The notes under the pieces were generated by a model. The model was not told the origin of the DNA and did no database searches. It saw nothing but the letters and a program-made list of their open reading frames with translations. The position numbers were made by a program, and so were the translations under genes. From an uncultured Bacteroidales bacterium (lineage in GTDB: Bacteria > Bacteroidota > Bacteroidia > Bacteroidales > Paludibacteraceae): 13,036 nt of DNA. The DNA is taken from assembly GCA_934716995.1 (NCBI GenBank), contig CAKUYO010000049.1, positions 1-13,036 on the forward strand, in the 5' to 3' direction. How positions within the stretch are numbered: position 1 is the first letter of the stretch; each line of letters begins with the position of its first letter. Of this stretch, positions 7,340 to 13,036 are shown piece by piece.

Positions 7340-8277
7340 TTTTTGTAATACTCTGTAGTTTTAGCCCTGAGCGAATTGCTATCAGATTTAATCTGGTTTA
7401 ATTCGGCAATAGTGTTGTCAAAAGCAGTGGTATCCAACAATTCTAATGTTGGTTTAATTCCATATTGACAGTATGGATATATATAGGAGGTGATAACATC
7501 ACTAAAAGACAGTCCTACCATATATCCTTCATTCCAAGAGCAATTTCTAAGACCTTCTTTGTCAAAACAAAAATTTCCCAGTCCATAAAAGATAGGTTTT
7601 CCTTTATATGTCTTATAACCAGAATAGCAATGCTGATGATGATTGACAACTGCATCTGCCCCTGCATCTATAAAGAAACAATATGTCTCTACCATACGAG
7701 GTGATGGCAACTGGAACATTTCGTGTCCGCCATGTACTATCAAAAGCACATAGTCCGCAATATTCTTAGTCTTCTGAATAGCGTAGAACTGACGTACGGG
7801 GTTGAGAGGATTGGCACCTGCTTCTGTATCTGTTGCTATAGTAAACTCATGCTCACAACAGTTGATGACAGCAAGTGTTTTTCCGTCCTTTTCTATATAA
7901 AGGATCTCTTCTGCGTCTTTTAAGTTATCTCCTACTCCAACAACATCAAGTCCTTGGTCTTTACAACATTCTACTGATTTATGAAGCCCTTCGGTTCCAT
8001 AATCAAGTATATGGTTGTTTGCCATTGTCACTCCTGTAAAGCCTGCGTATCTCACAGCTTCTGCTGCTTCCTTTGTACAACGAAGGTTAGGGTCACATTT
8101 TTGAATTGGATTATAACCATTTTCCACTATAGGACTCTCAAAGTTGACAAACGAGAAGTCTGACGACTTTATAATTACTCGAATTTCCTCAGGAAAAAAC
8201 TTAGAAAACTGCTTAACTTCAATTTGTTTGGCAAGTCTTCCTGTGGGGGCAAAGTCACCGGTAGTAAGTATTTTCAT
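7255..8277 (-). CDS. CapA-like metallophosphatase-fold protein, frameshifted near the C-terminus
   Basis: This belongs to the poly-gamma-glutamate CapA (PGA_cap) family, a calcineurin-like phosphoesterase fold. Metal-site motifs are all present: TTGDF (D8), NFESPI (45-50), MANNHILDYG (85-94), HGGHE (182-186), VNHHQH (211-216) and GLGNF (232-236). No signal peptide is visible, unlike many CapA proteins, so its location is unclear. The start is set at ATG 8277, two bases after the stop of the preceding remnant; a TTG two codons upstream is less likely. The visible frame ends at 7255 with an unconvincing tail. A one-base deletion in the A5 run at 7340-7344 would join it to an open frame ending at 7161, giving about 371 residues and the tail CEAHRDKLIFALRNE. 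The metal site is unaffected, so partial function is possible. Confidence 0.85.
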   Translation of the reverse strand: MKILTTGDFAPTGRLAKQIEVKQFSKFFPEEIRVIIKSSDFSFVNFESPIVENGYNPIQKCDPNLRCTKEAAEAVRYAGFTGVTMANNHILDYGTEGLHKSVECCKDQGLDVVGVGDNLKDAEEILYIEKDGKTLAVINCCEHEFTIATDTEAGANPLNPVRQFYAIQKTKNIADYVLLIVHGGHEMFQLPSPRMVETYCFFIDAGADAVVNHHQHCYSGYKTYKGKPIFYGLGNFCFDKEGLRNCSWNEGYMVGLSFSDVITSYIYPYCQYGIKPTLELLDTTAFDNTIAELNQIKSDSNSLRAKTTEYYKNCTNNELSRMEPYSGRILSQTAFFRIVA

Positions 8278-8279
8278 TT

Positions 8280-8479
8280 TCAAATTTTATTTGATTTTAA
8301 TAAACCAACTATATGATTAGATATAATATACTTAAAAGTAAACAACAATGACATACATAATATCAGCATTGCGATAGATTGAGATATTATACTATCACTT
8401 GGATATAGTATTCCTTGACACCAATATAGACACCACAGCATTGTGTATATCAAGCCGGGATTTTTATATATTTCATCAT
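8280..8479 (-). pseudogene. Short membrane-protein remnant resembling a Wzy polymerase N-terminus
   Basis: An ATGATG overlaps the stop of the upstream acyltransferase (TAATGATG) but its frame stops after nine codons. One base more in the A5 run at 8461-8465 would join it to a 60-codon open frame ending at TGA 8282-8280, two bases before the CapA ATG. The restored 66-residue product has two hydrophobic segments, LIYTMLWCLYWCQGILYP and SIAMLILCMSLLFTFKYII, separated by SDSIISQ. A pattern of two membrane helices around PSDSIISQ resembles the N-terminus of some Bacteroidales Wzy-type polymerases as I remember them; no search was possible. The rest of such a gene (several hundred codons) is absent. 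If it is not a remnant, it could be a small two-helix protein with a sequencing slip. Confidence 0.5.
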
Positions 8480-9498
8480 TATTTTATACCTATTAAAAAC
8501 TTGGTAACTTTATGTTTCATCAACATCAGACTAATATAATACGAGACTAATATTGATAACAAAAAATTTAATGTACACATTACATATGGATTTATAAAAC
8601 TTTGAAAGTTCCATAACAACACACATATAATTTGTTGGTGAAATAGATATATAGGGAAACTTACTATCGTCAAGTTCGTGAATAATTTATTATCCCAACG
8701 TAACTTACTTGCAAGGAATGACAATAGAAGAAAAGCCATTATTGCTCCACTGACATCACATATAATTCTTGATAAAAGAGACATTACCTTACCTATTATA
8801 CCATTTGCAAAAATGTCCAAATTAAAAAGGGTAAAGAATACAAGATTTACCAAAAGGAATAAGATGCCAAATATTAACATTTTGTCAGATTGCATATCCG
8901 AATATCTTTTTCTTATCATACAGCCAATATAGAAAAATAAGAGATATCTCATTGAAGTCAATATTTGAAAAATATTTGGACAAACATTCCCTAATACTAT
9001 TCCACCAATGAAAATGATAAAAACCAACACAATTTGACCCCGTTTTATCTTTGTAAGAATGTAATCATATATAACAAATACATTAAACAACATCAACAAA
9101 AACCACAATTGCGATGGTGATTCTCCCAATGCATAATCTTTAACTACATCAATTAAACTATACGAATAGAAAAATGTCCTAATAGGAATAACCCAGAATA
9201 AGGATATTGCTATATATGGAACTAATAATCGCTTGAATTTGTTCTTAATATACTTTCTAAAATCCTGATATCCTTCCTTTTCGTACTTTATATAATAATA
9301 AATATACCCAGAAATCAATGTAAACCCTTCTACGTGGAAGGTACCAAGCCAAGATGACAGAATTGCAAGAACTTCATTTGTTTCAGACACTGTACACACA
9401 CGAAACCAATTACCACCATAAAATGCAGCACTATGGCATAGTACAACCAACAGCATTAATACTGTTTTGGCAAAATTACAATAGCTCAAATTTCTCAT
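8479..9498 (-). CDS. Membrane O-acyltransferase, acyltransferase 3 family
   Basis: A complete-looking integral membrane acyltransferase of 339 residues. It begins MRNLSYCNFAKTVLMLLVVLCH, where H22 is the family's catalytic-type histidine. HVEGFTLISGYIYYY and KNKFKRLLVPYIA follow in the expected order, then about nine hydrophobic segments, with the late IVSFPIYLFHQQI block and a further C-terminal helix. The ATG at 9498 is preferred over a TTG two codons upstream; it lies 11 bases after the flippase stop. Unlike the two other acyltransferase 3 genes here, it has no long G/C homopolymer. It probably acylates the repeat unit at the membrane. Acyl donor and sugar position cannot be deduced. Confidence 0.9.
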   Translation of the reverse strand: MRNLSYCNFAKTVLMLLVVLCHSAAFYGGNWFRVCTVSETNEVLAILSSWLGTFHVEGFTLISGYIYYYIKYEKEGYQDFRKYIKNKFKRLLVPYIAISLFWVIPIRTFFYSYSLIDVVKDYALGESPSQLWFLLMLFNVFVIYDYILTKIKRGQIVLVFIIFIGGIVLGNVCPNIFQILTSMRYLLFFYIGCMIRKRYSDMQSDKMLIFGILFLLVNLVFFTLFNLDIFANGIIGKVMSLLSRIICDVSGAIMAFLLLSFLASKLRWDNKLFTNLTIVSFPIYLFHQQIICVLLWNFQSFINPYVMCTLNFLLSILVSYYISLMLMKHKVTKFLIGIK

Positions 9499-9509
9499 TT
9501 GCAATAATC

Positions 9510-10979
9510 TTATTGTAGTTTGTTGATATATTTGTCAGGAAGAAATCCTAACATAGCAAACGCCTTAATAAAACGTTTATTAAACATTACATAGGTGACT
9601 ACAAAGTATATTATTATACAAAGTAGAATACTTATCAAAGTCCAGAACATTGATTGAGAAACCATTCTCATACCATAAGCACATACACTCATTATTATTG
9701 TTGGTATAGCAACTGGTATAATACGTTTCAATAAATCAAGAACCGGATAACGTAGTATGAAATACATCGACATTAGTTGTGCCAACACAAAAGTCACACG
9801 TAGTAATGATCGGGATATATACAAACAATCAAATCCTTTTGGAGTTGCCCATATCAATACGGGAATCATTAATACTAAATTTACAAGAGATACAGAGAAG
9901 GACAGGAATGTCTTGCCTATAGCATTATATAAACCATTGGCAAATGTACCTAAAACCATTGTTATAGATGACAATAGTCCCCATAGACCTATAAAGTTAC
10001 TTGCTTCACCCCACTGGTCTCCTAACAAAACCATTGTTATGAAATCTTTATACAACCAAATTCCTGCACTTAATGGGAAAATAAGAAAAGCAAGGGATGT
10101 CATATAGTCAGTATATGTCGACTCAAGTTCTGACTTCTTATTTTGCAATCGAGTCAATGCCACAAACAAAGGACCAGAAGCAGCTGCCACTATAAGTCCC
10201 ATTATTTGATTTACAGTAACCATTGACGTTTTGTATATTCCTATATAATAAGCAGACAGGCTAATACTAACGATAAAGGTGTCAGAATATGATGACATCC
10301 ATGTAGTAACTGACTCCAAAAGAATCCACCAACTATAAAAGAACATTCCTTTTAGTTGGGCAATAGAGTAATATAATTTTGGTTTCCATTTTGAACGAAT
10401 TGTCAAGACGATTGCATTTGCTAAATTACTTGCAAGTGTTCCAATTATCAAAGCCCAATAACTTGAAGTCAGTATTGCTATAGGAATTGTTACGAACAAT
10501 GGAACCAATATAGATATCATCCTAACGAAGAACAAGGACTTGAAATCCATATCTCGCTTAAATCGTGCCATTTGTATACTACTAAATGCATACATAGGAA
10601 GCGAAAGAGCAGCAATAGCCACAACATTACCCAAGCCTGGATTACCAACTAATGTTGCCAACGGTTCACTAAATACATATATCATCAACCATAGGAGTGA
10701 AGAAACGGATAAGTTTGTCCAAAAAGCAACATCTGTACATTGGTTTAACTCTGTATTGTCAGCAAATTTATGTTGTATAATGTATTTTTGAAAACCAGCA
10801 TCAGCAAATATTTCTGCAAAGCTTACTATCATAGTAATGGTAGCAACAACTCCAAAAGCATCAGGTGTCAACAGACGAGCCAACACCATATTTACTAACG
10901 GTAGTACTAATCGCGATGCTACCTCTGTGATAGAGGACCATCTTGTCGCATTTGCAGTTTGACTCTGTAAAGAACTCAT
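9510..10979 (-). CDS. wzx: Wzx-type repeat-unit flippase (MOP superfamily, WzxC/TuaB-like)
   Basis: A polytopic membrane protein of 489 residues with about fourteen hydrophobic segments, predicted to flip undecaprenyl-linked repeat units to the periplasm for Wzy. The N-terminus follows the WzxC/TuaB pattern: TRWSSITEVASRLVLPLVN, then LARLLTPDAFGVVATITMIV and FADAGFQKYIIQ. SYSDTFIVSISLSAYYIGIYKTS in the middle is also typical. The ATG shares a base with the stop of the DUF6625-like gene (TAATG). The extreme C-terminus, LGFLPDKYINKLQ, is odd: its DNA is almost identical over 21 bases to part of the TupA-like gene and codes the same LGFLPDK, suggesting a recombination scar. Function is otherwise expected to be intact. 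Confidence 0.92.
   Translation of the reverse strand: MSSLQSQTANATRWSSITEVASRLVLPLVNMVLARLLTPDAFGVVATITMIVSFAEIFADAGFQKYIIQHKFADNTELNQCTDVAFWTNLSVSSLLWLMIYVFSEPLATLVGNPGLGNVVAIAALSLPMYAFSSIQMARFKRDMDFKSLFFVRMISILVPLFVTIPIAILTSSYWALIIGTLASNLANAIVLTIRSKWKPKLYYSIAQLKGMFFYSWWILLESVTTWMSSYSDTFIVSISLSAYYIGIYKTSMVTVNQIMGLIVAAASGPLFVALTRLQNKKSELESTYTDYMTSLAFLIFPLSAGIWLYKDFITMVLLGDQWGEASNFIGLWGLLSSITMVLGTFANGLYNAIGKTFLSFSVSLVNLVLMIPVLIWATPKGFDCLYISRSLLRVTFVLAQLMSMYFILRYPVLDLLKRIIPVAIPTIIMSVCAYGMRMVSQSMFWTLISILLCIIIYFVVTYVMFNKRFIKAFAMLGFLPDKYINKLQ
9531..9551 (-). repeat. 21-base near-identical copy shared with 7051-7071 (LGFLPDK-coding)
   Basis: Positions 9531-9551 and 7051-7071 differ at one base of 21. 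Both are read in the same frame as LGFLPDK, at the extreme 3' end of wzx and near residue 27-33 of the TupA-like gene. The proteins are otherwise unrelated, so shared ancestry of this patch by recombination is more likely than chance. Confidence 0.6.
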
Positions 10980-11938
10980 TATTTTGAAAATTTTCTTTTT
11001 ATAAAACTTTTAATTCTTCTTGATAACAATTTGTATCGTCCTTCTATAGCCTCATAGAGTTCTCCTTTATAAGGATTAAGTTTCAATATATCTTCGCAAG
11101 TAAGAGGCTTATTACCAGCTTTAAAGAAGCCATGATTTGTTATATAGAATTTATTTGCATCTAACAGATCTTGCTGCATGTAGTAGTTAGGCCTTTTTTG
11201 AAAATGAATATAGATATATTCTTGCTTTTGGAGTTTATCATCCGACAAATAAACATGATAAGTTTTTCCATTCTCCCAACAGAATGTCTGCATAGGATAA
11301 TTTGTTGTTTTTTTATCTAATCCATAAGCTTCTCCGATACGATAACGCTTATATATTGTTGCCATATCAACAAATATCCTTTTAACAAAAATACTTACAT
11401 TCAAATGCTTATGTATTCTGTAGATACCACTAAGTTCATCGAACATACAATTATCTTCATTAGTAAAGACTTTTCTATAATCTAAGTTTTCATAAATAGT
11501 CTTATATGAATTGTTCATCTTATCACTATTTTTATATAATGCCAAATGACCTAAAGTACCGAACTTATCATAACTGTATAAATCATACTTATCAAAGAAA
11601 TATTGTAAGTCACCAAATATCAAATCTATATCACAATGTCCCCAATAGTCATATCCCTTGAGTATATCTGCAAACAACAATCCATATAGAGGTTTATAAT
11701 CACAGCATTTATATGGATTTGCCAACGCAGCTTCAAATCCTAAGACTACAGTCGCTTTCTTTTGTAAATCACTTAATAGCATATTTTTGACAATAATATT
11801 GTCATATGGTACATTCAATTCTTGATCCGTAACAATTATAAAATCAACAGTAGGATTTTTACCGCAAGACTTAAGCCATAAAGGAAAGTAATTTGGGAAC
11901 TTACCAAAATAGGCAACAATTATCGCAATTTTATTCAT
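10979..11938 (-). CDS. DUF6625-like putative glycosyltransferase
   Basis: A 319-residue cytoplasmic protein resembling the DUF6625 family common in Bacteroidales polysaccharide loci, recognised from memory. The family opening IAIIVAYFGKFPNYFPLWLK (residues 4-23) is clear. PYKCCDYKPLYG (75-86) and YWGHCDIDLIFGDL (98-111) follow; CDID (102-105) is a DxD-like element, consistent with a GT-A nucleotide-sugar transferase using a divalent cation. TLGHLALYKN and a basic C-terminus (RRIKSFIKRKFSK) also fit, the latter perhaps contacting the membrane. No transmembrane segment is seen. The start ATG is preceded by a 106-base gap after the broken acyltransferase; its stop overlaps the wzx start. It probably adds a sugar to the repeat unit, but enzymatic activity has, to my knowledge, not been established for the family. 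Confidence 0.8.
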   Translation of the reverse strand: MNKIAIIVAYFGKFPNYFPLWLKSCGKNPTVDFIIVTDQELNVPYDNIIVKNMLLSDLQKKATVVLGFEAALANPYKCCDYKPLYGLLFADILKGYDYWGHCDIDLIFGDLQYFFDKYDLYSYDKFGTLGHLALYKNSDKMNNSYKTIYENLDYRKVFTNEDNCMFDELSGIYRIHKHLNVSIFVKRIFVDMATIYKRYRIGEAYGLDKKTTNYPMQTFCWENGKTYHVYLSDDKLQKQEYIYIHFQKRPNYYMQQDLLDANKFYITNHGFFKAGNKPLTCEDILKLNPYKGELYEAIEGRYKLLSRRIKSFIKRKFSK

Positions 11939-12044
11939 AGTTATTTATGTTAAATTTATTTTTACACTAAATTTTGATTACACTTGATATTGACTTTCAC
12001 TGTAATAAAAGTCAAACGTTTATTGTCTTAACCTTGATTTTTAT

Positions 12045-12965
12045 TTAAGTACGACTCCCAGAAAACAACAATCTGGTCATCTTGTTCATACTTATGATTT
12101 TAGAACCTAAAATACAAACAAAAAGAACAATAACAACATCAAGAAAGATTGCTAACGGATAACACGAAACAAGTTTGCTTATTATTGTACAAACTATAGT
12201 ATTTATCAAACACATTGATATTGCATAGATATGTAATGTTTTCCTACCTAACAATAATATAGGATTTACGATAAACATTTTAACATACTTATTTTTACCC
12301 CCCCCGAAGGCAATATTACGATAGAATCGTAAAGAAATATCAATCAATAATAAAATCGTACAACTACCAACACAGCCTGATATGACTCTAATAACATCAC
12401 GCATAACTTGCGTATTAATATCTGACACAAAAATATATGTACCTGTGTTATAAATGAAAGCCTCCTTGTTGTACATCAATGACAAAGTAAAACACCAAAC
12501 AATGGCTGACAATAACAAAACAGAAAACTTCTTCTTTGATATTCTGTTATAAATATCCAACCTGTTTACTATATAGCCAATCCCGAAGAAAGGAGCTAAA
12601 TATATACACCAATTTAATATTGACACATTAGGAACTATAAACGAAATTGGAATCATCAATAACGTTCCCACTAAGATATGGGGTAATTTATACTTTACCA
12701 AATGGCTATATACAAGAGAGATTATCAACAATGCCCATAAAAACCACACTCCCTTTATGAAATAATTCCCTACACAATTAATCAATGACCCGAAAGACAA
12801 AGCGCCTTTTAACCACATAATAGTTAATTGAGCAAGTACAATCAATATTGAGAATGACATAGCTGGCAAACCTATTGTACGTAATTTATTCTTGATAAGT
12901 TCTTTGCATGAATACTTTTTTGTTTGATAATAGAAAAGATATCCACTAATAGCTATAAATAGGGC
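12045..12965 (-). pseudogene. 5'-broken membrane acyltransferase 3 gene
   Basis: The frame encodes most of an acyltransferase 3 protein: LFIAISGYLFYYQ just inside the open part, then KELIKNKLRTIGLPAM, FIKGVWFLWALLII, further hydrophobic helices and the late GRKTLHIYAISMCLIN block, ending SGSRT. No proper start is present. Two adjacent in-frame stops, TAG and TAA (12971-12966), precede the SGY motif. The same frame is open again from them to the window edge and encodes YGIDNLVGVLTPTL, which could be the segment normally preceding SGY, so the gene is probably interrupted rather than simply truncated. The N-terminal catalytic His region would lie outside the window. An internal ATG at 12860 could produce only a C-terminal piece. 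A G8 tract codes for FGGGKN. No activity is expected in this form. Confidence 0.72.
12298..12305 (-). repeat. G8 homopolymer (coding strand) in broken acyltransferase
   Basis: Eight consecutive C on the plus strand, G8 on the coding strand, encode Gly residues in the segment AFGGGKNKYVKM, between membrane helices. At eight bases the downstream frame is open. This is the third long G/C run in an acyl-transfer gene of the window. Because the gene is already broken upstream, switching here would have no effect in this isolate. Confidence 0.55.
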
Positions 12966-13036
12966 TTACTAAATTATTTTTACCAAACATTCTAGTGTTG
13001 GGGTTAAAACACCCACAAGGTTGTCAATGCCATAGA

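Noticed and set aside
105..10791. Numerous 60-120 codon ORFs on the plus strand.
   Set aside because: All are shadows of minus-strand genes with clear family motifs; none shows domain-like composition or a plausible start context.
11991..12014. Inverted repeat TGACTTT/AAAGTCA with a 10-base loop in the 106-base gap before the DUF6625-like gene.
   Set aside because: The stem is short and A/T-rich with no following U-run on the minus strand; not convincing as a terminator or operator.
1..13036. Insertion sequences, CRISPR arrays, tRNA or rRNA genes, invertible promoter repeats.
   Set aside because: No transposase motifs, regularly spaced repeats, RNA gene sequences or long inverted-repeat pairs were recognised by eye on either strand.

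Overview
The window is an A+T-rich stretch, roughly one-third G+C by eye, and every convincing gene lies on the minus strand. It is the inside of one large surface-polysaccharide operon of the Wzx/Wzy type. The family mix (WzxC-like flippase, O-antigen-polymerase-type Wzy, DUF6625-type glycosyltransferase, TupA-like ATP-grasp protein, CapA-like protein, several acyltransferase-3 proteins), the lack of clear Shine-Dalgarno sites and the base composition suggest a Bacteroidales bacterium such as Bacteroides or Prevotella. That assignment is inference. Neither end of the operon is in the window.

In transcription order (right to left): a broken acyltransferase 3 (about 13036-12045); a DUF6625-like glycosyltransferase (11938-10979); a Wzx flippase (10979-9510); an intact acyltransferase 3 (9498-8479); a remnant of a membrane protein resembling a Wzy N-terminus (8479-8280); a CapA-like metallophosphatase whose C-terminus is cut off by a one-base frameshift (8277-7255, restorable to 7161); a TupA-like ATP-grasp protein (7149-6199); the decayed tail of a second TupA-like gene (6189-5795); the Wzy polymerase (5781-4534); a GT4 glycosyltransferase (4537-3479); a GNAT acetyltransferase (3471-2827); a glucuronyl C5-epimerase-like protein (2827-1916); a second GT4 glycosyltransferase (1916-939); and an acyltransferase 3 (942-64) that probably continues past the left edge in another frame. 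Most junctions are 1-4 base stop/start overlaps (TAATG, TGATG, ATGA) or gaps under 15 bases, so the genes are probably co-transcribed and translationally coupled.

The proposed division of labour is that three glycosyltransferases build a repeat unit, Wzx flips it, and Wzy polymerises it. The C5-epimerase-like protein suggests a uronic acid that may be epimerised. The TupA-like and CapA-like proteins belong to families linked to teichuronopeptide and poly-gamma-glutamate, so an amino-acid decoration is possible but unproven. Three membrane acyltransferases and one GNAT would add acyl groups.

Two observations stand out. First, three of the four acyl-transfer genes, and none of the other intact genes, contain long G/C homopolymers (C12, G8, G8 on the coding strand). 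In an A/T-rich locus this looks like slipped-strand phase variation of polymer acylation. Second, translating the apparently empty gaps shows they are not empty: they hold a TupA-like pseudogene, a Wzy-like N-terminal remnant and the missing tail of the CapA-like protein. Several of the breaks fall in short A-runs, so assembly or consensus error must be excluded before calling them biological.
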